DNA of 64,000 bases from Halalkalibacter oceani. Its GTDB lineage: Bacteria; Bacillota; Bacilli; Bacillales; Bacillaceae_D. Made by a program: the position numbers and the translations under genes. This document shows, one piece after another, positions 1 through 9,010 of the stretch (within the stretch, counting starts at the first letter, position 1; each line of letters starts with the position of its first letter). Location: NCBI RefSeq assembly GCF_023715605.1, contig NZ_JAMBOL010000003.1, positions 310,001 through 374,000 of the forward strand, written 5' to 3'. Under the pieces are notes generated by a model. That model saw nothing but the letters and a program-made list of their open reading frames with translations. It had not been told where the DNA came from and ran no database searches.

Positions 1-1142
1 AGCAAAATAATCAATCCCATCGGCAATGCCGTAGCCCCGGCAATTCCAACTAACGGAGCCATCGCCCCGCCAATGCTGAATTGCACAAGCCCGAGTAAAG
101 CTGAAGCACTTCCGGCATGACTCCCTTGGCTCTTCATCGCCAGAGAGACTCCGCTCGGGTTAATGAAGCCGATGCTGGAAACCGTGAGAAATAGCGCGAC
201 TAAAAGCGCGAGTAAGCCGGCCTCCATAAACACGACAACCGAGAGGATCACCCCTCCGCTAACTAGAAGCAATAGACCGATGAATAGAAATCGAATCTCC
301 GGAACCCGGTCGGCGAAGCGGCCCGTTACTTGTGAAGCAATAATCAATCCGAGTGCATTCACCCCGAAAATGATGCTGTACATTTGCGGTGACACCCGAA
401 AAAGGTCCTGCAGTACAAATGGTGATCCTGAAATGTAGGCAAACATCCCGCCAGACGCAAGTCCGACAATCAGAGCATAGCTCATAAACAAGCGGTCCTT
501 CAGCAATCGTTTAAATACCGCCAGCGTTTCGCCGATCCCGCCAGTTGAACGGCTCTCTTCACCTAACGTTTCAGGTAAACGCCATGTAATAAGAAGAAGC
601 ATCACAGCCCCCAGAACACTAAGAGCGACGAATATTCCGCGCCACGAAACATATTGCAGCAAAAAACCGCCTAAAACCGGCGCAAAAATCGGCGCGACTC
701 CCATAATGAGGACAAGCAGCGAAAATATCTTCGTCATCTCTGAACCAGAATAGCGATCACGGACACACGCCCGGGAAATGACCATTCCCGCCGCCCCGGC
801 AGCACCTTGCACAAAGCGCAGCAGCACGAGCAGCCAGATTGACGGCGCAAACGCACATAAAAGTGAAGCGACAGCGTACACAGTTAAAGCGATGATCAAT
901 GGTTTGCGGCGCCCATGAATATCGCTTAGCGGTCCGACAACCATCTGGCCAACCGCCAGCCCAAGCAAACATGCCGTTAAGCTAAGTTGAATCGTTGAGG
1001 CCGGCGTTTGGAGATGTTCAGCCATTGCCGGAAAGGCAGGCAAATACATATCGATCGTTAATGGACCAAATGCTGATAACGCCCCTAACATCACAATAAA
1101 CATTCCCCTGCTCATTCGGCTTGCAGCAGCTTCTTTTTCCAT
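1..1142 (-). CDS. Bcr/CflA-family MFS drug efflux transporter (3' end outside window)
   Basis: Read by translating the minus strand from the ATG at 1142; the frame stays open to the window edge, so the C-terminus is missing. The N-terminus has the Bcr/CflA signature (LTIDMYLPAFPAM around residues 28-40) and an MFS motif A (GPLSDIHGRRKP, about 70-81) between the second and third membrane helices; further hydrophobic segments follow at normal MFS spacing. The family exports drugs such as bicyclomycin and chloramphenicol, or sulfonamides and cysteine, in exchange for protons; the substrate here cannot be told. An AGAGGGG Shine-Dalgarno lies just before the start. It follows the MinD-like gene on the same strand but a terminator separates them. 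Confidence 0.9.
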   Translation of the reverse strand, partial: MEKEAAASRMSRGMFIVMLGALSAFGPLTIDMYLPAFPAMAEHLQTPASTIQLSLTACLLGLAVGQMVVGPLSDIHGRRKPLIIALTVYAVASLLCAFAPSIWLLVLLRFVQGAAGAAGMVISRACVRDRYSGSEMTKIFSLLVLIMGVAPIFAPVLGGFLLQYVSWRGIFVALSVLGAVMLLLITWRLPETLGEESRSTGGIGETLAVFKRLLKDRLFMSYALIVGLASGGMFAYISGSPFVLQDLFRVSPQMYSIIFGVNALGLIIASQVTGRFADRVPEIRFLFIGLLLLVSGGVILSVVVFMEAGLLALLVALFLTVSSIGFINPSGVSLAMKSQGSHAGSASALLGLVQFSIGGAMAPLVGIAGATALPMGLIIL

Positions 1143-1300
1143 TCTTTACAATCCCCTCTCTTATGACCCTTTGATTGTAAACAGGTTTCCAATGAGAGGT
1201 CAAGAGAAGAGATCGGAAAGCGCAAGACGGTGGATTACGGTATCGCAAAAAATAGAGTCCGCCTTCAGTTCTTTCTTCCGTTTTCTTTTAAACGTGCAAC

Positions 1301-1330
1301 AAAAAAACTCCGGCGTATTATTTGCCGGAG
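1301..1330 (-). terminator. Rho-independent terminator after the MinD-like gene
   Basis: On the minus strand CTCCGGC and GCCGGAG pair around a 9-base AT-rich loop and are followed by seven T. It sits 17 bases after the stop of the MinD-like gene and ends that transcript before the transporter. Confidence 0.85.
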
Positions 1331-1346
1331 AAATCGCTACCGTCTT

Positions 1347-2189
1347 CTAACGAGCCATGCCTCTAACAAAATGGTCGTTTTTGCTACGCTTGTGCTTCAT
1401 CAGCTTTAAAGGAAGCGGAATTAAATGTGCCTGCTTCTTCATGCTTTTAGTTGGTTCGTACGCTTTCGTTTCCTGCTTTATTATATTTCTGCCTATTTGG
1501 CGAAATCTCATTCCTGCTTCCAACTCCGGTTGCAGCGTAATCACTTTACCCCGTTGAACTGAAGTAATAATCGCTTCATCTTCCAAAATCGTGCCAAGTA
1601 ACGGAATCGCCAACGTTTGCACGACATCATCAATACTCAGCCTTCCATCTTTTTCATTGTACCAATTGATCACTAAGGAAGAAGAGAATCGAATGGTTTC
1701 TTCAAGAATACCGATTACTCTGTCAGCATCACGCAAAGCGATTAAGTCCGGAGTCGTGACGACAATCGCTTCATCTGAAGATTGAATGACCGTGTCGAAC
1801 CCTTTTTCAATGCCGGAAGGTGAATCAATCAACACGTAATCAAATTGTCCGCTTTCTCGAATCTCGGAGATTACTTGGTGAAGTAAGACAGGATCATGCT
1901 CAACAAACGAGCCTTTTTTATTCCCAGGAAGCAAATAAAAATTTGGTATATATTTATCCTTTACTAACACGCTTTTCAATGAAAGAGAGGTGTGATTGAA
2001 GTAATCAAACAAATCAAAAATAATGCGATTGGTCAATCCGAGAGGAATGTCCAAATTACATAAACCGAAATCTGCATCTACGACACATACCTTTTTCCCC
2101 ATTAGTGCCAGGGACGCCCCAACATTCGCCGTCACTGTCGTTTTGCCGACTCCCCCTTTACCTGAGGTGATTGCAATTACTTTTGTCAT
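1347..2189 (-). CDS. MinD-like ParA/MinD-family ATPase
   Basis: 280-residue P-loop ATPase of the MinD/ParA/FlhG class. The deviant Walker A is at residues 11-18 (KGGVGKTT, with the signature lysine K11), followed by VVDADFGLCNLD and, mid-protein, LIDSPSGIEKGF, the usual MinD Walker B and switch region. The open frame extends to 2225, but only the ATG at 2189 has a ribosome binding site (AAGGGGG), so that start is used. There is no minC beside it and no flagellar gene, so it is a second, unlinked MinD-type protein, not the division-site minD by context. The C-terminal 30 residues are rich in Lys, Leu and His instead of the short amphipathic helix typical of MinD. It could position a cell-surface structure or act like FlhG; its function is open. 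Confidence 0.85.
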   Translation of the reverse strand: MTKVIAITSGKGGVGKTTVTANVGASLALMGKKVCVVDADFGLCNLDIPLGLTNRIIFDLFDYFNHTSLSLKSVLVKDKYIPNFYLLPGNKKGSFVEHDPVLLHQVISEIRESGQFDYVLIDSPSGIEKGFDTVIQSSDEAIVVTTPDLIALRDADRVIGILEETIRFSSSLVINWYNEKDGRLSIDDVVQTLAIPLLGTILEDEAIITSVQRGKVITLQPELEAGMRFRQIGRNIIKQETKAYEPTKSMKKQAHLIPLPLKLMKHKRSKNDHFVRGMAR

Positions 2190-2370
2190 AGACAATTCCC
2201 CCTTCGTTCGTCCTGAGCGAATCAATCAGCCGTTGCTTGATTTGCTGCTTTTTTTGATATATTTTCCGTTTTCTTTTATAATAAAACGCCATTCTTGCTG
2301 TTAATGTAATTAAAATCAGACAGATGAAAAATGCCAATTTTCGCCCTTCCCTTCCCGAAAAATGCCCCAT
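2158..2370 (-). CDS. Possible small membrane protein overlapping the MinD-like start
   Basis: A 70-codon frame with one strong hydrophobic segment (residues about 12-30) followed by a very basic tail (YYKRKRKIYQKKQQIKQR), the look of a small type II membrane protein. It ends 31 bases inside the MinD-like gene in another frame, which would allow translational coupling. There is no convincing Shine-Dalgarno before the ATG, so the frame could be chance. Nothing in it is recognised. Confidence 0.3.
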   Translation of the reverse strand: MGHFSGREGRKLAFFICLILITLTARMAFYYKRKRKIYQKKQQIKQRLIDSLRTNEGGIVYDKSNCNHLR

Positions 2371-2584
2371 TCGTTCAATTCGTGTCGATTAGGCTCATCA
2401 TACTACAGCCTCACTTAAAAAAAACTGAAATATGTTGTTTTCTGTCAAAGCATAGACTTTTTCTAGGTATAATAGAGTATTATGTCGCAGAATGAGTAGG
2501 AATTTGGAATGGATTGATTTTGTTTTTGAGATTAATTTGATACGATATCTACTAATAGAAGGAGAAGGAGAGGAGGCAAACGTA

Positions 2585-3688
2585 TTGCTTAATGTCATCA
2601 TTATCGACGATGAAATACACGCGATAAAACTAGTAGAACATTATTTAAATGAAATTCCTCAAGTATATGTATCGGCGCGCTTCCAGGACCCAATGCAAGT
2701 CTTTACGATCAACGACTTGTCGAAAATTGATGTCATTTTTCTGGATATTGAAATGCCAGAGGTGAATGGATTTGAATTTGCCAAGAAAATCAGTGAACGA
2801 AATGAGAAAATAAAGATTGTCTTTGTCACCGCTTTCACTCAATATGCTGTCGGTGCCTTTGAACTGGATACCGTCGTCGATTATTTAGTCAAGCCGATTA
2901 CCAAGGAACGGCTTTTGAAAACGATGAATCGGTTGATCAAACATGACGAAACACACAGCCCGGAGCTCTACATTTCCTGCTGCGGATCTTTTGAAGTCTA
3001 TTATAAAGGAGAGCCGCTTGCCTGGAAAACGTATAAAGTGAAGGAGCTTTTCGCTTACTTGCTTCACCAGCATGCCCCTGTGGATAGGCTGAAAATTTTT
3101 GATGATCTTTGGCCCGAGTTGCCTGACGAGAAAGCAAAGGTGAATTTTCACACTTGTATTTCTTTGCTTCGCAAAGCTTTTCGCGAAATTGGATACGACC
3201 ATGTTATTAAAAGAACCGGAAGTCAGTATCAGTTTACCCTGACTGCCTATCAATCTGACATTCAGACTATTGAACAAGCTCTAGTGGAGCTACAGCAGGA
3301 ACCTGCTGGAAATTCGGAAAAAAACTATAAGACGATTTTTTCCATATACAAAGGCGCTTATTTGGAACAAGAGGACTATCATTGGAGCTTTCATAAACGG
3401 GAAGAACTGCAGCAGAGCGTCCATACCTGTCTCTTAACAAGAGCGTCCCAATTCATGAAATCTGGACGCCTTGATCAAGCTGCTGTCTACTTTCAGAAAA
3501 TGATTGAAGTCAACCCGACGATGGAAGAAACATACTACCAATTAATGACTGTCTACAGGCAATTGGATAAAAAGATAGAAGCGTTGAAGCTCTATTCACG
3601 CCTTGAAGCGACATTGGAGGAATTTGGCCTGGAACCTTCTTTAAACTCAAAGAAAATATACAGAGAGATTAAGAACAAAAATGTTTAG
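2585..3688 (+). CDS. Response regulator with SARP/BTAD-type output
   Basis: 367-residue regulator. An N-terminal receiver domain has the acidic pair D8/D9, phospho-acceptor D54 (FLDIEMP), T82 and K103 (LVKP). It is followed by a winged-helix DNA-binding domain (about 130-205) and a helical bacterial transcriptional activation domain (about 215-365, TPR-like). The frame opens at 2492, but the TTG at 2585 lies 8 bases after a perfect GGAGG and places the first strand (NVIIIDDE) at the very N-terminus, so it is taken as the start. A TATAAT at 2468-2473 is a likely -10, with no good -35. No histidine kinase is adjacent. Such regulators act as activators of secondary or stress genes; the target here is unknown. 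Confidence 0.85.
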   Translation: MLNVIIIDDEIHAIKLVEHYLNEIPQVYVSARFQDPMQVFTINDLSKIDVIFLDIEMPEVNGFEFAKKISERNEKIKIVFVTAFTQYAVGAFELDTVVDYLVKPITKERLLKTMNRLIKHDETHSPELYISCCGSFEVYYKGEPLAWKTYKVKELFAYLLHQHAPVDRLKIFDDLWPELPDEKAKVNFHTCISLLRKAFREIGYDHVIKRTGSQYQFTLTAYQSDIQTIEQALVELQQEPAGNSEKNYKTIFSIYKGAYLEQEDYHWSFHKREELQQSVHTCLLTRASQFMKSGRLDQAAVYFQKMIEVNPTMEETYYQLMTVYRQLDKKIEALKLYSRLEATLEEFGLEPSLNSKKIYREIKNKNV

Positions 3689-3689
3689 A

Positions 3690-3728
3690 CTTACCTGAAA
3701 AGGGAAAACATTCCCTTTTCGTGGTAAG
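3690..3728. terminator. Convergent terminator hairpin
   Basis: CTTACC at 3690-3695 pairs with GGTAAG at 3723-3728 and encloses AAAAGGGAA/TTCCCTTTT. The hairpin lies between two converging genes (regulator and racemase) and probably serves both, although no long U-run follows on either strand. Confidence 0.6.
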
Positions 3729-3743
3729 CCTCTGAGTCAAAGG

Positions 3744-4481
3744 TTACGCTTTGCTTCCAAATGGGGCGAGCATACCGATAAACTGTTTTGTTTCAGGTGC
3801 TTTATACGTTTTTAATTTGCTCGTCGTTTTCCCCAGATCGACGATCGCTTCGGCAAACTTCACTGCGGCGACCACACCGTCAATAACCGGCACCTGCAAT
3901 TCCTCTTCTAACTCATTGGCAAATTCAGCCATCCCCGCACATCCGAGTAGAATCGCCTCGGCATTCTCCTCTTCAACAGCTTTGCGTCCCTCCTGTCGCA
4001 GGAGTTCCATTCCTCTCTCTGGATCACGTTCGAAATCAAGGACGCACATCGGTGTCGTCCGGATATTGAGCACACGCTTGCTCATGCCATAGCCGTCAAC
4101 AAGCTCTTCAAGCATCGTCTTAATTCTTGGCAGCACAGTTACAATTGAAAAACGGGCGGCGAGCATTGATGCCATATACAAGGAAGCTTCCGCAATGCCG
4201 ATTACGGGTGCTTCCGTCACTTCTCGCGCTGCCTGCAGGCCCGGGTCTCCGTAGCAGGCAATCACATAAGCATCGACTCCTTCCTCCTCTCCTTTTTTCA
4301 CCTCTTCAAGCACACCGGGAATACTTAAATATTCATCATAAAAGGATTCAATTGAGGCTGGGCCGATTTCCGGGCTGACGGCGATAATCTGCGTATCCGG
4401 ACGCCTGACACTTTCAGCAGCGTCGGCGATGCCCTTTGTCATTTCCCACGTCGTATTCGGATTGATGACTTTTATTTTCAC
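3744..4481 (-). CDS. hyuE: Hydantoin racemase (Asp/Glu/hydantoin racemase family)
   Basis: 245-residue enzyme of the Asp/Glu/hydantoin racemase family, which interconverts D- and L-5-substituted hydantoins with two cysteines. Both are visible: the first in IACYGDPGL (about residue 75) and the second in LLGCAGMAEF (about 180). The N-terminus KVINPNTTWEM is typical of hydantoin/allantoin racemases. The frame opens further upstream, but the GTG at 4481 follows a perfect AAGGAGG by 9 bases. It is the last gene of the hyu operon, one base after the permease stop. Context favours hydantoin over allantoin racemase, since no allantoinase is seen. Confidence 0.87.
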   Translation of the reverse strand: MKIKVINPNTTWEMTKGIADAAESVRRPDTQIIAVSPEIGPASIESFYDEYLSIPGVLEEVKKGEEEGVDAYVIACYGDPGLQAAREVTEAPVIGIAEASLYMASMLAARFSIVTVLPRIKTMLEELVDGYGMSKRVLNIRTTPMCVLDFERDPERGMELLRQEGRKAVEEENAEAILLGCAGMAEFANELEEELQVPVIDGVVAAVKFAEAIVDLGKTTSKLKTYKAPETKQFIGMLAPFGSKA

Positions 4482-4482
4482 G

Positions 4483-5913
4483 TTATATTGCCTCCTTCTT
4501 TTCAACAGGCTGCTGCTGCGCCAATGAATGCTGAACTTCGATTTTCCCGAAAATTTCCGGCTGGTAGTATTTCTTCGCAATCCAAAATTTCATCAACGGG
4601 TAATAGAGGGCATTTGAAATAAGAAACGCTGTAAAGAATCCGTAGTCAGGAAAAAAGAAAACAGAGAGACCTGCCGGGACATAAGAAATCAGCGCGGCCG
4701 GGTTTACATTATTCCAATATTCATATTGCCCTCCGGATTGATACAGCTCCTCGATATTAAGCTGGCGCTTGCGCAGGAAGTAATAATCGCAAAACATTAT
4801 GCCAGCAATTGGTGATAAGAGAGCGGAGATGATGATCAAAATTTGCGGCAGGGCATCGGCGAACGCCCACGGCTGCATCACTAAGCCGATCGTGCCGGCA
4901 ATGATCGCCCCCGTTGCAAATGTAATCTTCTTCGGAAAATAATTGACAATAATGTAACCAGGCGGCAGTAAATTCGCGCTGATATTCGTCGACCACTGGG
5001 CCAAAATAACAAAGGCGAGACAAAGCACAAGTACAAGCGGGCTGCCTTCTCCGAGAACGGCGGTCATCGTCTCAATCGGATTCCAGTTGCCTGTCGCCAC
5101 GCCGCTGGTCATGCCGATAATCGTAAATAGAATCATCGAACTTAATAAGCCTAACACTTGACTCACGGCACTCCCTTTATTCGCTTTAAACCACGAGCCT
5201 TTCTTATCCGCGTTTTTTACTTTCAAAAATCTCGTGAAATCTGAGGCGTTAAGGGCCATCGTGATGTACATTCCCATGAAGACAACGATGCCGTATCCAA
5301 GTGAAAGCCCTCCATCACCTTCAAGGGTGAAAAGCGAGCTGAAGGTGATATCGAATTGGGTCATAATTAAATACTGCAAGTAGATTCCGATTATTAAAAT
5401 ACTTGGAGCCGCCAAAATTTCAAACTTTTTAATTGCATCGATTCCCATTGCTGTATTAATAATCTGGATCGCACCAAATAAAATAATTAACAGCGTCAAA
5501 TTGGAGTAATCAAAAAGGATGATGGTAATTTCATTTAAGGCAAAGGCCCCCATCCATGTTTGGAAGCCAAACCAGAATATAGCCGGAATCGCCCGAACAG
5601 TAGCCGGAATATGTGTTCCTAAGTAACCGAAGCATGCCCGAATATAAACCGCGTACGGAATCCCGTATTTAATCCCGAAGTCACCGAGCAGCACGAGCAA
5701 CGCGGCAACCACTAAATTTCCCAACAGCGCCGCGGTTACGATCTGACCTGGAGATAAGGAGGGGTAAAGCTGAGCTGCCGTCGTAAAAGTCGCAAGCTGT
5801 ACGGCAATCCCTACCCATAAGAAGAAGAAGCCGAAAGTCGAAATATTTCTTTCCTTGTCTAAAGTAGGCATAATATCTTTTCCCTGTAAACTTACTTCTC
5901 TTTTCTGACTCAT
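4483..5913 (-). CDS. hyuP: NCS1-family hydantoin/allantoin-type permease
   Basis: 476-residue membrane protein of the nucleobase:cation symporter-1 family (relatives: Mhp1 benzyl-hydantoin permease, PucI allantoin permease). About twelve hydrophobic segments can be counted. Typical NCS1 stretches are the Gly/aromatic-rich segment around [13 protein letters not shown], the NASDFTRF motif before a cytoplasmic loop, and [11 protein letters not shown]. The ATG at 5913 has GGAGGGAG in front; the open frame upstream has no ribosome binding site. It lies 28 bases after the carbamoylase and abuts the racemase, so the operon should import its own hydantoin substrate. Confidence 0.9.
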   Translation of the reverse strand: MSQKREVSLQGKDIMPTLDKERNISTFGFFFLWVGIAVQLATFTTAAQLYPSLSPGQIVTAALLGNLVVAALLVLLGDFGIKYGIPYAVYIRACFGYLGTHIPATVRAIPAIFWFGFQTWMGAFALNEITIILFDYSNLTLLIILFGAIQIINTAMGIDAIKKFEILAAPSILIIGIYLQYLIMTQFDITFSSLFTLEGDGGLSLGYGIVVFMGMYITMALNASDFTRFLKVKNADKKGSWFKANKGSAVSQVLGLLSSMILFTIIGMTSGVATGNWNPIETMTAVLGEGSPLVLVLCLAFVILAQWSTNISANLLPPGYIIVNYFPKKITFATGAIIAGTIGLVMQPWAFADALPQILIIISALLSPIAGIMFCDYYFLRKRQLNIEELYQSGGQYEYWNNVNPAALISYVPAGLSVFFFPDYGFFTAFLISNALYYPLMKFWIAKKYYQPEIFGKIEVQHSLAQQQPVEKKEAI

Positions 5914-5941
5914 CGTATAAACTCCCTCCATACTGCTTATT

Positions 5942-7192
5942 TTATTGGTAAGCAAGATACTGCAACGTCGTTTCCAGCAGGATCGAAGCTCCCTTGGAGA
6001 TGTCCTCAATCTCCGCCCACTCCTTAGGGTTGTGGCTGATTCCATCCTGACAGCGAACAAAAATCATCCCCATATCTGTGATCTCTTTCATCATCATCGC
6101 ATCATGGCCGGCACCGCTTATCATCAACGGCGGCGCGTATCCGAGTGACTTCGCCGCTTCCTGCATTCGTGCTATCACGTGCCCGGCACATTCAACTGGC
6201 GGCTGAACAAGATGGCAAATTAGCTCGTGCTGTAAGCCGCGCTTTTCTGCAATAGCGTGCGCCGCTGCTTTAACCTCCTCTATTCGCGCTGTTCTTCTCT
6301 CCAAATCGGTATCGCGAATATCAAGGCTGAACTGTACTTCTTCGGCAATGACATTCGCTCCGCCGGGAAATGCCCTAATCTTTCCAACCGTCCCGACGGT
6401 CGCCGCCTCCGCCTCCTGCGAACAAATCTGTTCAATTTTCGCGATCAGCTCCGCCGCGCCGGCGACGGGATCAATCCGCAATGACATCGGAACCGTACCG
6501 GCATGCCCGGCTTCTCCACGTAATTTCACTGTAAACCAGGCCGGACCAGCAATCCCTCTGACAATTCCTACCGGCTCGTTCACCGCCTGCAAAAACGGGC
6601 CTTGCTCAATGTGCATTTCAAGATAGACTTTCACCTCACCCGGGCCACGAACGCTTTCCCCGCATTTTTCCGGCTCCAGAGTGAAGGAACGCATCGCTTC
6701 AAGACGGCTCACCCCCGCTTCATCCGTTTTCCATAATTCCTCCTGGCTGACTTTTCCGACCATCCCGCGGCTGCCGAACAATCCACCGGAAAATCGGGTT
6801 CCTTCCTCGTCAAGGAAAGCGACGACCTCCAGCGGGTGATCATGCGTGACCGCCGCTTCCTTTAAAATTTGCGCGATTTCGATACCGGCGATCACCCCGA
6901 CGGTGCCATCAAACATCCCTCCATTCGGAACGGTATCAATATGCGAGCCGATCATTACCGCCGGTGCATGTCGATTGTTTCCGTTTTTCCGGCCGATTAG
7001 ATTACCAAAATGATCGTGATAAACGGTTAATCCCGCTTCTTCCATCCATTTCGTCACCTGCATTTGTGCCTGATGATCTTCGATTGTTAACGCCTCGCGC
7101 GTCACCCCCCCTTCTGCTGTTCTGCCAATCTCTGCTAGTTGTTCCAACCGTTTCATCATGCGCTGACTATTAACCCGGAATAATTGTTTCAT
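5942..7192 (-). CDS. hyuC: N-carbamoyl-L-amino acid amidohydrolase (M20 family)
   Basis: 416-residue M20-family amidohydrolase of the AllC/HyuC/ureidopropionase group. It hydrolyses N-carbamoyl amino acids to the free amino acid, CO2 and ammonia at a binuclear metal site. Visible ligands are H84 in [10 protein letters not shown]95 in FDGTVGV, the DEEGTRF acid pair near 129-130, H194 in MHIEQGP, and the C-terminal GISHNPKEW histidine; the SGAGHDA motif near 359-365 is also present. Allantoate amidohydrolases share these features, but the HyuA/HyuB neighbours make carbamoyl amino acid the likely substrate. AAAGGG precedes the start. Confidence 0.9.
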   Translation of the reverse strand: MKQLFRVNSQRMMKRLEQLAEIGRTAEGGVTREALTIEDHQAQMQVTKWMEEAGLTVYHDHFGNLIGRKNGNNRHAPAVMIGSHIDTVPNGGMFDGTVGVIAGIEIAQILKEAAVTHDHPLEVVAFLDEEGTRFSGGLFGSRGMVGKVSQEELWKTDEAGVSRLEAMRSFTLEPEKCGESVRGPGEVKVYLEMHIEQGPFLQAVNEPVGIVRGIAGPAWFTVKLRGEAGHAGTVPMSLRIDPVAGAAELIAKIEQICSQEAEAATVGTVGKIRAFPGGANVIAEEVQFSLDIRDTDLERRTARIEEVKAAAHAIAEKRGLQHELICHLVQPPVECAGHVIARMQEAAKSLGYAPPLMISGAGHDAMMMKEITDMGMIFVRCQDGISHNPKEWAEIEDISKGASILLETTLQYLAYQ

Positions 7193-7243
7193 CCTACGCC
7201 CTTTCCTGTTTCTAATGTCGTTGTTGTTTTATTCGTAAGACAC

Positions 7244-9010
7244 TTATGCGCCACGTAAAGCTCTCGTTTTCTCTTCATTAATTTGTCCGTTTTCAATTAC
7301 GACGCCGTATTGTGTTTCCGCCATTTCGACCGTGATGTATTCGTCGATGACATCCTCAAGCACAAGCTTCGGCTGGCGTTCATAAGGATGCCCGTACCCT
7401 CCACCGCTCGGCCCGATGAGCTGAATCGTATCTCCCTGCTTCATACGCGTGTTCGGAATTTTTGAAGGTAAATGGTGCTCGCGTTCTGTGTTTGGATGTA
7501 AAATCACTCCGCCGACATAGCCATCCTTCCCTCCAAGAAACCCCCACGGTGCAAAATGATGACCATCAGCTTCAATCGACAAGCTGCCATCTTCTAAAAA
7601 AGTCACTTCTTTAATCGAGCCGATTCCGCCGCGATCTTTCCCGGCGGCGCATGCTTCCTCCCGCAGCTCATAGCGATTGACGCGCAGCGGATAATGCGAT
7701 TCAATGTCCTCAATCGGGTTATTTCGGGTGTTAGCGTACAACGTATCAACAGCATCCATTCCTTTTTGTCCGTTTCTTCCGCCGTAGCTGCCTTCCATGA
7801 TGTCCATGAACACCCAGTAATTTTCTTCATTTAATCCGCTGTAGGAAACGACCTGTAAATTGCCGACTCCAGCACTGACCTGATGCGGCACGACTTCACC
7901 AAGTGCTTTCATCAGCGTGTCGGCGACGAGGTTTCCCGGACAAAAACGGGCAATCGTTGGCGCCGGGAAAATCGGATTACATAACGTTCCTTTCGGGGCG
8001 TAAATCTCAATCGGCCGAATCAGCCCGGCGTTTTGCGGAATATGTCCATAAGTTTCCGAGTCCAGGAGTATCGAACGCAGCGTTAAATAAATTGCGCAGT
8101 CAACCGTTCCCTCAAATGGCATATTGATCGGCTTGTTAATTTGCGGGGAGGTGCCCGTTAAATCGATTTTGATGCTGCTTCCTTCTACCGTAAGCGCAAC
8201 GGCAATTTTCAAGTTTTTCTCAGCCGGATCATCGCTGTCGAGGTAGCCGTCTAAAAAGCCTTCTGCTTGATAGGTGCCATCCGGTAAATTTTCGATCGCG
8301 TTTCGCAGCATCGTTTCCGAATACTTCATTAAATCTTCACTCGCGGCAAGCACAGTCTCGATTCCATACTTTTCAATAATGTCAATGTATCGTTCCGCAC
8401 CGATCCGGGCGGCGGCAATTTGGGCCTCAATGTCCCCGACCACCATTGCCGAAGCACGGATATTATCCTTTAACATGCTCCATACCTGCTCATTTTTTTG
8501 ACCGTTCTCATAGACTTTGATTGCTTTAAATTGCAAGCCTTCCGCATAGGCATCAACGGCATCGACAATTCCGCAGCTCCCTGGCGTTAACGCACCAATA
8601 TCAAGATGGTGAGCCGTCGTCACTGAAAAGCCGATCAGCTGCCCTTCATAAAATACCGGGATACAAATTCCAATATCTGGACCGTGCGAGGCCCCATGAT
8701 AAGTGGAATTGTGCATAATGACATCCCCAGGGGCGAATTCCTGTCCCCTTTCCGCAAAGATTTTTTTAATCCCCCTTACATAACCTGGGATCGGACCGGA
8801 CTGCAATGGTGTACTTTCGGTTGATTCACAAAGCTGCTGCATATTCATATCGACGAGGGCGCAGCCAAAATCCTCGGATTCGCGAATAATACTGGAATAG
8901 GACATCCGCGCTAGCTTATGACCCATCTCGATCGCGATGTTTTCCAATGCTCCCTGAATCACCTGTGAGGTAATCGGATCAATCGCCGCCTTGCTTTCTA
9001 GTACACTCAT
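7244..9010 (-). CDS. hyuB: N-methylhydantoinase B / hydantoinase beta subunit (HyuB)
   Basis: 588-residue protein of the HyuB family (hydantoinase B / 5-oxoprolinase C-terminal half / acetone carboxylase alpha). Recognisable parts are the N-terminal [19 protein letters not shown]-type start, [19 protein letters not shown] with the metal-binding H/D cluster, and the C-terminal [17 protein letters not shown]. The ATG overlaps the stop of hyuA by four bases (ATGA), showing translational coupling and an expected 1:1 complex. HyuA/HyuB together open the hydantoin ring at the cost of ATP to give N-carbamoyl amino acids. Confidence 0.92.
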   Translation of the reverse strand: MSVLESKAAIDPITSQVIQGALENIAIEMGHKLARMSYSSIIRESEDFGCALVDMNMQQLCESTESTPLQSGPIPGYVRGIKKIFAERGQEFAPGDVIMHNSTYHGASHGPDIGICIPVFYEGQLIGFSVTTAHHLDIGALTPGSCGIVDAVDAYAEGLQFKAIKVYENGQKNEQVWSMLKDNIRASAMVVGDIEAQIAAARIGAERYIDIIEKYGIETVLAASEDLMKYSETMLRNAIENLPDGTYQAEGFLDGYLDSDDPAEKNLKIAVALTVEGSSIKIDLTGTSPQINKPINMPFEGTVDCAIYLTLRSILLDSETYGHIPQNAGLIRPIEIYAPKGTLCNPIFPAPTIARFCPGNLVADTLMKALGEVVPHQVSAGVGNLQVVSYSGLNEENYWVFMDIMEGSYGGRNGQKGMDAVDTLYANTRNNPIEDIESHYPLRVNRYELREEACAAGKDRGGIGSIKEVTFLEDGSLSIEADGHHFAPWGFLGGKDGYVGGVILHPNTEREHHLPSKIPNTRMKQGDTIQLIGPSGGGYGHPYERQPKLVLEDVIDEYITVEMAETQYGVVIENGQINEEKTRALRGA

